Shown here piece by piece: positions 1-6,922 of a stretch of 10,385 bases of DNA (the stretch's first letter is position 1; every line of letters starts with the position of its first letter). Both the position numbers and the translations under genes were made by a program. The notes under the pieces are model-generated. The model was not told where the DNA came from, searched no databases, and worked only from the letters and a program-made list of their open reading frames with translations. The stretch is taken from positions 1 to 10,385 of the forward strand of contig MNEO01000071.1 of assembly GCA_001917735.1 (NCBI GenBank), read 5' to 3'. This DNA is from Chloroflexi bacterium 13_1_40CM_68_21. Lineage in GTDB: Bacteria > Chloroflexota > Limnocylindria > P2-11E.

Positions 1-1793
1 CGTTGGGCGAGCAGATCGCGGTGCGTGCCCATCTCAACCACGCGGCCCTTGTGGAGGACGACGATCCGGTCGACGTTCTGGATCGTCGAGAGCCGGTGCG
101 CGATGATGATCGAAGTCCGCCCGACCATGAGCTTCGCGAGCGCGTCCTGGATCAGGTGCTCGGTCTCGGTATCCACCGAGCTCGTGGCCTCATCCAGCAC
201 GAGCAGGATCTCGGGGTTGAACGCGATCGCGCGCGCGAACGCCAGGAGCTGCTTCTGGCCCACCGAGAGCGTGGATCCGCGTTCGGTGACAAGGGTGTCG
301 TAGCCCTGCGGAAGCCGTTCGATGAATTTGTCGGCATTCACGAACGTCGCGGCGGAGCGCACGTGCTGGTCCGTGATCGCGGCATTGCTCAGGCGGATGT
401 TCGAGGCGATCGTTCCGGCGAAGATGAACGGATCTTGAAGGACCACGCCCACGTGGCGGCGGACGTCCATCTGTCGCAGCTCGCGCAAGTCGACACCATC
501 GAGGAGGATGCGGCCCTTCTGCACGTCATAGAAGCGCGAGATGAGGCTGATGATCGAGGTCTTCCCCGCCCCGGTCGCGCCGACGATGGCCACGCTCTCT
601 CCCGCCGAGATCGTGAAGTTCACGTCGCGGAGCACCCAATCGCCCTCGTTGTAGGCGAAGCTCACGTTGTCGAAGCGGACTTCGCCCCGGACGTGCGCGA
701 GCGCACGGGGCTGCGGCGGATCGACGATGGTCGGCTCGGTGTCCATGAGCCGGAAGACGCGCTCGCTCGAGGCCATCGCGGCCTGCATGATGTTGTACTT
801 CTCGGACAGGTCCTGGATCGGCGCGAAGAACCGCTCGACGAGCTGCCAGAACGCGAGCAGCGTGCCGATGGTGAGCTGTCCTCCGACGATCCAGTAGCTC
901 GCCGCGATGAAGATCGCCGCGCTGGTCCCAGCGCGGGTGAAGTTCACGGACGGGATGAAGAGCGCCATCGCGCGGATGCCGCCCTGGTTGGCCTGGAGCA
1001 GGTCGGTGTTCAGCGCGTCGAAGTCCTTGAAGGAGCGCGACTCGCGAGTGAAGAGCTGCAGGATCGACATGCCGCTGATGTTCTCGTTGAGGTAGGCGTT
1101 GACCCGCGCCAGCCGGATGCGGATCGCGCGGAACGACTCGCGCATCATGCGGCGGAAGTAGGCGGTCATCGCGACCAGGATCGGCACGGAGCCGAAGGTC
1201 ACGAGCGCGAGCCGCCAGTCGAGGATGACCAGGACGATCGCGATGACGACGATCACTAAGACATCGCCGAAGATCGCGACCACCCCCTGCGTGACCATGT
1301 CGGTGAGCGCGTCGATGTCGTTCGTGATCCGCGTCATCAGCCGGCCGACGGGGTTACGGTCGAAGAAGGTGAGCGAGAGACCCTCCAGGTGGCTGAACAA
1401 CCCGACCCGCAGGTCGTACATCGCGTTCTGACCGACGTAGGACGCCAGCATGCTCTGCCCGTACCGGAACAGAGATGACGCCACGAGGACCGCGATGTAG
1501 AGCGCGCCGAACGGGGCGAGCCGCGCGAAGCCCTCCTCCGGCGAGATTTGGCCGCTCACCGCGGGTGCGATGGCGTTGTCGATGATGAACTTCGCGATGA
1601 CCGGCGGAGCGACGTCGGCGAAGGAGAGCCCGAGGAGGATCACGAGGGCGAGGATCACCAGACCGCGGTAGGGGCGCAGATAGCCGAGCAGCCGCCGCAT
1701 GAGACGCGCGTCGTAGGCCTTGCCGAGGATCTCGTCCTCCTGGAAGAACCCGGTCGCGGCCCCGCCGCCTCCTCCGCCGCCGTGCTGAGCCAT
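1..1793 (-). CDS. ABC exporter half-transporter, catalytic subunit (MdlB-like), 3' end cut by window
   Basis: Fused membrane domain plus ATPase, one half of a heterodimeric type IV ABC exporter in the inner membrane. 597 codons are visible and the frame is open to the edge; roughly 10-30 C-terminal residues are missing. The N-terminus has seven Gly in a row (residues 5-11), then a six-helix membrane domain to about residue 330. The ATPase domain shows Walker A GATGAGKT (405-412), Q-loop Gln453, signature LSVGQ (509-513, Val where Gly is usual), Walker B with catalytic Glu535 (LVLDEATSSVD) and H-loop His566. Thus this subunit brings the hydrolytic Glu but a non-canonical signature, like E. coli MdlB. 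The ATG overlaps the upstream TGA (TGATG) and has GAGGG six bases before it. Its partner is the gene just upstream. The substrate is unknown; hydrophobic drugs or lipids are usual for the family. Confidence 0.95.
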   Translation of the reverse strand, partial: MAQHGGGGGGGAATGFFQEDEILGKAYDARLMRRLLGYLRPYRGLVILALVILLGLSFADVAPPVIAKFIIDNAIAPAVSGQISPEEGFARLAPFGALYIAVLVASSLFRYGQSMLASYVGQNAMYDLRVGLFSHLEGLSLTFFDRNPVGRLMTRITNDIDALTDMVTQGVVAIFGDVLVIVVIAIVLVILDWRLALVTFGSVPILVAMTAYFRRMMRESFRAIRIRLARVNAYLNENISGMSILQLFTRESRSFKDFDALNTDLLQANQGGIRAMALFIPSVNFTRAGTSAAIFIAASYWIVGGQLTIGTLLAFWQLVERFFAPIQDLSEKYNIMQAAMASSERVFRLMDTEPTIVDPPQPRALAHVRGEVRFDNVSFAYNEGDWVLRDVNFTISAGESVAIVGATGAGKTSIISLISRFYDVQKGRILLDGVDLRELRQMDVRRHVGVVLQDPFIFAGTIASNIRLSNAAITDQHVRSAATFVNADKFIERLPQGYDTLVTERGSTLSVGQKQLLAFARAIAFNPEILLVLDEATSSVDTETEHLIQDALAKLMVGRTSIIIAHRLSTIQNVDRIVVLHKGRVVEMGTHRDLLAQ

Positions 1794-3634
1794 CAGGCGC
1801 CCTCAGGGCCCATGTCGCCCAGACGCGTGACACGCCGTGGTGCGTCATCGTCCGAAGACGCCTGCTTGACGCGCTTTTCGTGCTCCTCGCGCTCCTCGTC
1901 CACCTCGAGCTCTTCCTCGATGAGCTGGCGCCGGTACATCTGGGCGTAGAGGCCGTTCCGCTCCAGCAGGTCGCGATGGGCACCGCGTTCGGCGATGCGG
2001 CCGTCGTCGAGTACGAGGATCTCGTCCGCGTCTTTGACCGTAGAGATGCGGTGCGCGACGACGATGCTCGTCCGTTCGCGCATCACGCCCCGCAGCCGTC
2101 GGAGGATTTCCGCCTCGGTGTATGTGTCCACCGCGGAGAGGGCGTCGTCGAGGATCAGTACTCGGGGGTCCTTCGCGACCGCCCGCGCGATCGCCGTCCG
2201 CTGCTTCTGTCCCCCGGACAACGTCACACCGCGCTCGCCGATCATCGTGTCGTATCGCGCGGGAAAGTCCTCAACGTCCTTGTTGAGCTGCGACACGTCG
2301 CCCGCCCATTCGATCTGCTCCTCGCTGAGCGCGTGGTCGAGGCCGAAGCCCACGTTCTCACGCAGCGGGACCGAGAACAAGAAAGTCTCCTGGGGAACGT
2401 AGCCGACCGAGCGTCGCAGCTGCTGCAGCGGGTATCGCCGCACGTTGATGCCGTCGATGAGGACCTCACCCTGCTGGACGTCGAAGAGCCGCGGAATGAG
2501 ATTCACGAGAGTCGATTTTCCCGAGCCCGTCGGGCCGACGATCGCGAGGGAGCCGCCCGCCGGCACCTTGAAGGACACGTCGTGCAGGACGATGGTCTGC
2601 CCGTACGCGAAGCTCACGCCGCGCAGCTCGACTTCGCCCTTGATCGGTGACGTCACGGGGTCCATCGGATCGGCGATGGCCGGCTTGGCATCGAAGATCT
2701 CCTGGAGCCGCATGAGCGAGGCCCACCCCGCCTGGAACATGTTCGAGATCCAGCCGATGGCGATGACCGGCCACGACAAGAGGTACAGGTACGCGACGAA
2801 CTGGACGAGCTGGCCGAGCGTCAGCTCGCCACGGATCGCGTCCTGACCTCCGATGTAGAGCACCGAGAGCACGGCGAGGCCGAGGACGAACGACATCGTC
2901 GGCCAGATCAGGCCCTGCACCGAAGTGAGCTCGATCGCCCGCCCGACGTACTCCCGGTTGACTCGCGCGAAGTCCCGCGCTTCTGGCTCTTCCTGACTGA
3001 ATGCCTTCACCACGCGGATGCCGGAAAAGTTCTCCTGGGCTTTGGTGGAGAGGTCGCCGAATTTCGCCTGTAGGCGTTCGAAGCGGACGTGGACCTTACG
3101 ACCCACATACCAGAACGCGAGCGAAGCGACCGGCATCAGGATCATCGAGATGACCGTCAGCTTCACGGAGACGCCGAGCATCGACAGCACCGCGAAGACG
3201 AAGGTCATGATCGTGAACGAGCCCTGCATCAGCGCCGGCCCGAGCATCTGACGGACCGCCGTGAGGTCGTTCGTCAAGCGCGCCATCAGGTCCCCGATCC
3301 GCTGGTGCTGGAAGTACGCGAGATGCAGCTCCTGCAGGTGCGCGAAGAGGTCGTTGCGCATCTGGTACTCGGCCTGCCGCGCCGTATTGAGCAGCAGGTA
3401 CCGCGCGATGCCGCGGAACACCGCGTCAGCCGCGCTGAACGCGACCGAGGCGAGCGCGAGCAGGACGACCGTCTGGAAGGTCGTTCCCTGCTGGAGCGCA
3501 TCGATGATGGCGCCGATGAAGCGCGGCGGGATCACACCGGCCAGCGCGGTCGCGGCGGCGCAAACGATGCCGATCGCTAGCTGGGTCTTCCGCTGGCCGA
3601 GGTAGAGGAAGAAGGTCGCGCGGGCGGAGGTCAC
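1793..3634 (-). CDS. ABC exporter half-transporter, degenerate-site subunit (MdlA-like)
   Basis: 613-residue fused membrane and ATPase protein, the other half of the heterodimeric exporter. The membrane domain covers about residues 1-310. The ATPase domain has Walker A GPTGSGKST (367-375), Q-loop Gln415, a canonical signature LSGGQ (472-476), Walker B ILDD with Asp497 in the place of the catalytic Glu, D-loop SAVD (500-503) and H-loop His528. LILDDALSAVD is the pattern of the non-hydrolysing subunit in MdlA and TmrA-type proteins. The C-terminus (about 573-600) is an extra, strongly charged tail rich in Glu and Lys. The start is GTG, overlapping the MFS stop by four bases (GTGA), with no good ribosome site at normal spacing, so translation probably depends on coupling. 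Family and pairing are secure; substrate is unknown. Confidence 0.95.
   Translation of the reverse strand: MTSARATFFLYLGQRKTQLAIGIVCAAATALAGVIPPRFIGAIIDALQQGTTFQTVVLLALASVAFSAADAVFRGIARYLLLNTARQAEYQMRNDLFAHLQELHLAYFQHQRIGDLMARLTNDLTAVRQMLGPALMQGSFTIMTFVFAVLSMLGVSVKLTVISMILMPVASLAFWYVGRKVHVRFERLQAKFGDLSTKAQENFSGIRVVKAFSQEEPEARDFARVNREYVGRAIELTSVQGLIWPTMSFVLGLAVLSVLYIGGQDAIRGELTLGQLVQFVAYLYLLSWPVIAIGWISNMFQAGWASLMRLQEIFDAKPAIADPMDPVTSPIKGEVELRGVSFAYGQTIVLHDVSFKVPAGGSLAIVGPTGSGKSTLVNLIPRLFDVQQGEVLIDGINVRRYPLQQLRRSVGYVPQETFLFSVPLRENVGFGLDHALSEEQIEWAGDVSQLNKDVEDFPARYDTMIGERGVTLSGGQKQRTAIARAVAKDPRVLILDDALSAVDTYTEAEILRRLRGVMRERTSIVVAHRISTVKDADEILVLDDGRIAERGAHRDLLERNGLYAQMYRRQLIEEELEVDEEREEHEKRVKQASSDDDAPRRVTRLGDMGPEGA
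1800..1804 (-). promoter_or_regulatory. Ribosome binding site of the second ABC subunit
   Basis: GAGGG on the minus strand, six bases before the ATG at 1793 and inside the end of the upstream coding region. It supports the ATG that overlaps the preceding stop, and lets this subunit be initiated independently as well as by coupling. Confidence 0.6.
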
Positions 3635-4968
3635 TCGCTAGCGAGTCTACCGGCGGGGGGCTTCGCCCCCCGTCCCCCAGGACGCCGCTCGCGTGTCGAT
3701 CTGCCACCAATCCATACCACCGCAACAAGCGCCGCGAAGCCGACGAAGACGGGTGCGACGCCCCACACGTCCGCGATCGGCCCGACGATGAGCAAGGGCA
3801 GCAGGCTGAAGATCGAGATCAGCATGTTGAGCACGCCGAAGACGCGGCCGCGGATGTCGTCGCGTAGCTCCTCCTGAAGCAGGGTCATCGCCGGCACGGT
3901 GATGAACGCGTACGAGATGCCGAAAACGAACGCCGTCCCCGAGACGATCGCCGCGAAGGCTGGGAACGCGGCGCCTAGACCGGGCGAGCCGACGCTCGCG
4001 AAGACCTCGGTGAGCGGACGCGCGCCGGCGAGGAACAGCAACGCCGATACCGCCAGGATGAGGCCCGTGCCGATCGCGTTCGGCCTCGGCCAGCGCGCGC
4101 CGATCAGGTTGAGGAAGCCCAGACCGGCGATGACGCCGATCCCGGCGGGCGCGACGATGATGACCACGTTGCGCTCGCCCACGCGAAGGACCTCGCGAAC
4201 GAAGCCGGGAGCGAGGGCGCCGGCGACCGCGACGAGCGTGTACGTCAGCGCGATGTAGATGAGCGACCACGACACGACCGGGGCAGCCCTCAGGTAGTGG
4301 AACGCCTCGGCCATGCCGCTTCGGGTCTGCTGGACGGCCATCTCCGCAACGCGACGGGATAGGTGCTCGCGCGCCGGCGGGGCCTTCGGCAACGTCGCAC
4401 AGAGGATCGACGCTGCGGCGAACATGAAGGCGATCACAACCCAGAGCAGCTCGTAGCCGTAGAGGCTGACGATGATCGGCGCGAGGATGATGAATCCGAC
4501 GAGGAACGCTCCGTTGAAGGTGAACGTGAAGAGCGAGTTCGCGGCCATGAGGTCGCGCTTCCGTACGAGGGTCGGGATCATCGCGGCTTCGGCGGGCACG
4601 AAGAAGATCGTCACCGTCGCCACGAGAAAGTTCACGACGTACGCGACCGTGAGGCTCGTGCCGAAGAGCAGCAGCGGAACGATCGAGGCGGCGCGCAACA
4701 GATTCGTAACGATGAGCATGAGCCGGCGATCGGTGCGGTCCACGATGATGCCGCCGGCAATCCCGAAGAGCACCGCCGGGATGATCGCGAGCAGGATCAA
4801 GAACGACGACGACGTGTTCGAGTGCGTGATCTCCGCAACCAGGATGATCAGCGCGCTGGTGACCGCGTTCGCGGCGACCTGCGAGAGGATCTGGGCGGCC
4901 CAGATCGCGAGAAACGCGCGATTGCGCAGGATGCCGCGCTCAGCCGCGGCGAGGCTGGCCCCGGTCAA
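3631..4968 (-). CDS. MFS permease, probable efflux (DHA3/MefA-like)
   Basis: 445-residue major facilitator protein with about 12 hydrophobic segments and a basic, Gly/Pro-rich C-terminal tail (420-445). The loop after segment 2 has the MFS motif A, GGIIVDRTDRR (72-82), and the C-terminal half has RGRVFGVLNM (373-382), both typical of the drug:H+ antiporter-3 group that includes macrolide efflux proteins. It probably exports a small molecule using the proton gradient; the substrate cannot be read. The start is TTG at 4968 with AGGGG upstream; no ATG lies before the first membrane segment, and a later start would damage it. It begins seven bases after the DUF951 stop and overlaps the next ABC gene by four bases, so it belongs to the same operon. 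A function as a permease with a non-efflux role is possible. Confidence 0.88.
   Translation of the reverse strand: MTGASLAAAERGILRNRAFLAIWAAQILSQVAANAVTSALIILVAEITHSNTSSSFLILLAIIPAVLFGIAGGIIVDRTDRRLMLIVTNLLRAASIVPLLLFGTSLTVAYVVNFLVATVTIFFVPAEAAMIPTLVRKRDLMAANSLFTFTFNGAFLVGFIILAPIIVSLYGYELLWVVIAFMFAAASILCATLPKAPPAREHLSRRVAEMAVQQTRSGMAEAFHYLRAAPVVSWSLIYIALTYTLVAVAGALAPGFVREVLRVGERNVVIIVAPAGIGVIAGLGFLNLIGARWPRPNAIGTGLILAVSALLFLAGARPLTEVFASVGSPGLGAAFPAFAAIVSGTAFVFGISYAFITVPAMTLLQEELRDDIRGRVFGVLNMLISIFSLLPLLIVGPIADVWGVAPVFVGFAALVAVVWIGGRSTRERRPGGRGAKPPAGRLASE
3633..3646. repeat. Perfect 14-bp palindrome at the MFS/ABC junction
   Basis: ACTCGCTAGCGAGT reads identically on both strands. It covers the last codons of the MFS gene and runs into the GTG start of the next gene (3634-3632). 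In RNA it can fold as a 5-bp stem with a CUAG loop that holds part of the start codon. It could modulate initiation or bind a dimeric protein; chance is also possible. Confidence 0.6.
3655..3671. repeat. G/C-only 7-bp hairpin near the end of the MFS gene
   Basis: On the minus strand GGGGGGC, loop GAA, GCCCCCC. The centre is GCGAAGC, known as an exceptionally stable mini-hairpin in DNA. It lies inside the MFS coding region (Arg-Gly-Ala-Lys-Pro-Pro), about 20 bases before the ABC start codon. No T-run follows, so it is not a standard terminator. Confidence 0.65.
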
Positions 4969-4972
4969 CGCG

Positions 4973-4977
4973 CCCCT
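4973..4977 (-). promoter_or_regulatory. Ribosome binding site that fixes the TTG start of the MFS gene
   Basis: AGGGG on the minus strand, overlapping the TAG stop of the DUF951 gene and ending four bases before the TTG at 4968. There is no competing ATG or GTG near it, so it decides the unusual start. The spacing is a little short. Confidence 0.5.
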
Positions 4978-5203
4978 AGTCGGCCGGGGCGAGCGGCCCG
5001 CGCTCGGCGAACCGCTTCATGTCCTTTTCGAGATCGCGCCGCCCGACGAGCACACGCCGCCCGCACATCGCGCAGCGAAGGCCGATGTCGGCCCCGATCC
5101 GGACGACGCGCCACGTATCGCCGCCGCACGGATGCGGCTTACGCAGAACGACGACGTCGTCGAGAAAGAACGGCACAGGCCCCTTGGCGCGGGCTTGCGT
5201 CAT
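4976..5203 (-). CDS. DUF951 family protein (YyzM-like)
   Basis: 75 residues, close to the usual length of this family of small soluble proteins. The match is to the family pattern 'D.V..(R/K)KPHPCG...W.V.R.GADI.L.C..CG..V...R...E': here DVVVLRKPHPCGG (16-28), WRVVRIGADIGLRCAMCGRRVLV (31-53) and RRDLEKDMKRF (55-65). His24, Cys26, Cys44 and Cys47 could bind one metal, which is an inference. Function is not known; in Firmicutes it is often near parB/noc or ychF genes. Here it sits 28 bases after a DUF881 gene and seven before the MFS gene. The ATG at 5203 has no clear ribosome site. Confidence 0.9.
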   Translation of the reverse strand: MTQARAKGPVPFFLDDVVVLRKPHPCGGDTWRVVRIGADIGLRCAMCGRRVLVGRRDLEKDMKRFAERGPLAPAD

Positions 5204-5231
5204 GGCCGCGAAGTCTAAAGGCGGCGACGCC

Positions 5232-5888
5232 CTATTTGAACGCGCTTACGAGCGCGGGCAGGTCCAAAACGGTCTCTTTGGAGACCGCGAACCCTGTGTT
5301 CCGGTAGATGAGCTCGAACTGTCCGATGATCCCGCCGGTGCGCGTCATCGCGACGTAGACGACGTCCGGTGCGCCGACGGCGCGGACCATCCAGGGACCG
5401 CGCAACTGATGACCGTCGACCGCGATTGAGCGGTCAGTCGTGGCGGCGAAATAGCTGCGAGGTCCGACGCGAAGATTGTTGACCGAGATCGCTTCAGCGC
5501 CGGCGTTGCGCAGCTCGTTCACGAGGTCGGAGAGCGCTCGCTCGTCGAACGCGCCATCGACCTTGATCGCGACGCCCGGACCGGAGACGGCGCTCTGCGC
5601 GCTGAACACACGCAGCTGCGCGACCTGCCTCTGGCCCTCCGTGAGCGACCCCCTGCCGCTCGAGACCGAGTCCTGCGCGTCGATGACGGCGCGCCGCAGG
5701 TCGGAGATCTCGTTCCGCAGCTCGTTGTTCGTCTCCGACAGATTGGCGATGAGCGTCGTGAGCGACGATGGCGTCTCGAGGTTCAGGCTCCGGGAGTAGA
5801 CATCCTGCGAGCGGAACTGCGTGACGACCGCCACGCCGAGGAAGAGCGCGATGATCGCCGCCCAGATCGCGCCGTTGTTCGTGCGCAC
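5232..5888 (-). CDS. DUF881 family membrane-anchored protein, second copy
   Basis: 218 residues: one N-terminal membrane segment (about 6-24), a heptad-like coiled-coil stretch (about 41-75, with Ser/Asn/Arg-rich part to 90), then a DUF881 domain (about 98-200) with the family core AGAEAISVNNLRVG (129-142), IAVDGHQLRGPWMVRAVG (155-172). Most of the protein should lie outside the membrane. DUF881 proteins (YlxW/YlxX-like) are often coded beside cell-division genes in Gram-positive bacteria, but their action is not established. The start is GTG placed directly after the TAA of the previous gene (TAAGTG), with no ribosome site, so it should be translated by coupling. Unlike the first copy it contains no cysteine. 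Confidence 0.92.
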   Translation of the reverse strand: MRTNNGAIWAAIIALFLGVAVVTQFRSQDVYSRSLNLETPSSLTTLIANLSETNNELRNEISDLRRAVIDAQDSVSSGRGSLTEGQRQVAQLRVFSAQSAVSGPGVAIKVDGAFDERALSDLVNELRNAGAEAISVNNLRVGPRSYFAATTDRSIAVDGHQLRGPWMVRAVGAPDVVYVAMTRTGGIIGQFELIYRNTGFAVSKETVLDLPALVSAFK

Positions 5889-6647
5889 TTAACGAGGCAC
5901 CGCGTAACGCACGTTGAGCGGACCGCTGTATGCCGGGACGTGGATCGCACCGGCGCGGGTGACGTGGAAACCGAGTCCCTGCACGTCGCGACGCTGTTTG
6001 ATGTCCTGAAGCTGTTGCGGATCGTCGAAGGCGCCGAGCAGCGCGTTCTGCGACCCGATGACCGCGACGTTGAACGGCGGGGACATGAGCGTCCCGTTCA
6101 CCATGATCGTCGAGCCGACGCAGTACACGCTCGACGAGCTCACGACCCGCTCGTCGTTCACGGCAATGGCCTGGGCGCCGCCCTTCCAGGCGGTGTTGAT
6201 GATGTCGGTGAGATCGGTCGCGTGGCAAATGGACTTGTCGATGTCGCGGGACGTGACGCTCACGTTCCGGGCGTCGTCCAGCTGGATCATGACGCCGTCG
6301 CCGGACAGCGGGGTGAGCCCGGCGCTGGCCTTGAGCTCGTCGATCCGGGCTTGGAGCTCCTTGGCCGCGCCGCTCTGCGTCGAGGCGTTGCGCTGGATCT
6401 CATCGAGGCGCGCGCGAAGCACCGCGAGCTGCGCCTTGAGGTCGTTCTGTTCGTTCTGGAGCGCGTACGCGGCGTCGATGAGCGGCGTGTTGTAGCGGAC
6501 CGTGAGCTCGCTCCGCTCGGTCTGCGTGCGCCACTGGAGGGTGACGAGAAGCCCGAAAAGAACCGCGGGTATGAGGAGGACGAGGGAGTGCTGGATCCGT
6601 CTCCGAGGAGCTGCGGCCGAGGCACTCATGGGAAAAGTGTGAGCCAT
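5889..6647 (-). CDS. DUF881 family membrane-anchored protein, first copy
   Basis: 252 residues: a short basic N-terminus, one membrane segment (about 20-38), a coiled coil (about 58-108), then the DUF881 domain (about 112-250). Family signatures seen are ATDLTDIINTAWKGGAQAIAVNDERV (143-168 region), VYCVGSTIMVNGTLMSPPFNVAVIG (174-198 region). Cys141 and Cys176 could pair outside the cell. It is the first gene of the six-gene operon and is not a recent duplicate of the next gene: they share only fold and motifs. The ATG at 6647 lies just 14 bases from the end of tRNA-Arg and has no strong ribosome site; ATG at 6629 (residue 7) is an alternative that would also keep the membrane segment. A role in the cell envelope or division is inferred from the family only. 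Confidence 0.92.
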   Translation of the reverse strand: MAHTFPMSASAAAPRRRIQHSLVLLIPAVLFGLLVTLQWRTQTERSELTVRYNTPLIDAAYALQNEQNDLKAQLAVLRARLDEIQRNASTQSGAAKELQARIDELKASAGLTPLSGDGVMIQLDDARNVSVTSRDIDKSICHATDLTDIINTAWKGGAQAIAVNDERVVSSSSVYCVGSTIMVNGTLMSPPFNVAVIGSQNALLGAFDDPQQLQDIKQRRDVQGLGFHVTRAGAIHVPAYSGPLNVRYAVPR

Positions 6648-6661
6648 CGCCGTCGAGGCCT

Positions 6662-6735
6662 GGGGGCTGGGGAGAATCGAACTCCCGACGCCCGCCTTAG
6701 GACGGCGGCGCTCTGGTCCACTGAGCTACAGCCCC
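6662..6735 (-). tRNA. tRNA-Arg (anticodon CCU)
   Basis: Full cloverleaf of 74 bases: acceptor GGGGCTG/CAGCCCC, T8 A9, D stem GCTC/GAGC, anticodon stem CCGCC/GGCGG, loop GTCCTAA with anticodon CCT, variable region GCGTC, T stem GGGAG/CTCCC with TTCGATT loop. It should read AGG codons. CCA is not encoded. Two odd points: the discriminator base is C (Arg tRNAs usually have A or G) and position 32 is G rather than a pyrimidine. The stem pairing leaves no other register. The next gene starts 14 bases downstream with no terminator. Confidence 0.92.
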
Positions 6736-6759
6736 GCGAGCGGTTACGCCGCTCGCGGG
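6733..6759 (-). repeat. Perfect 11-bp hairpin in the tRNA-Arg leader
   Basis: On the minus strand CCCGCGAGCGG, loop CGTAA, CCGCTCGCGGG. The 3' arm ends in the first three bases (GGG) of the tRNA acceptor stem, so this hairpin competes with the tRNA fold in the precursor. It may affect RNase P cleavage, or be one unit of a dispersed repeat. Confidence 0.7.
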
Positions 6760-6810
6760 CTGCGGTCTCGCGAGTGAACGCAGTGAGCGAGCGTGAGACC
6801 GACACAGCCC
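6757..6810. repeat. Composite inverted repeat next to the leader hairpin
   Basis: Outer arms GGGCTG (6757-6762) and CAGCCC (6805-6810); inner arms GGTCTCGCG (6764-6772) and CGTGAGACC (6792-6800), 8 of 9 Watson-Crick with one G-T. The 19-base loop holds an imperfect direct repeat, AGTGAACGC then AGTGAGCGA. It does not end in a T-run. It may be a copy of a genomic repeat family; this cannot be tested within the window. Confidence 0.55.
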
Positions 6811-6811
6811 C

Positions 6812-6828
6812 TGGCGGCGAACCCGCCA
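6812..6828. repeat. Short hairpin in the inter-tRNA spacer
   Basis: TGGCGG, loop CGAAC, CCGCCA: a perfect 6-bp stem directly beyond the composite repeat. Together the three hairpins fill 6733-6828 almost without gaps. Confidence 0.4.
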
Positions 6829-6860
6829 TAGAGCGTAGCGACGCGGACCTCAGGAATCTA

Positions 6861-6873
6861 CCGACCTGGTCGG
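6861..6873. repeat. 13-bp operator-like palindrome
   Basis: CCGACCTGGTCGG: perfect 6-bp half-sites around one central base, too tight for an RNA hairpin and so more like a site for a dimeric DNA-binding protein. It lies about 45 bases downstream of the proposed start of the tRNA-Arg transcript. No regulator gene is in the window. Confidence 0.35.
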
Positions 6874-6922
6874 GCGCACACGAGGTCGCAGTTCGACAGC
6901 TCCTTCCCGAAGAGGCCGGTGC

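Noticed and set aside
3..1259. Plus-strand open frame of 418 codons
   Set aside because: It is antisense to the ABC subunit, whose Walker A, signature and Walker B are intact on the minus strand; its product is low-complexity, rich in Arg, Asp and Glu, as expected for a shadow in GC-rich DNA.
4363..5307. Plus-strand open frame of 314 codons
   Set aside because: Antisense across three recognised minus-strand genes (MFS, DUF951, DUF881), with Arg/Glu-rich composition and no recognisable domain.
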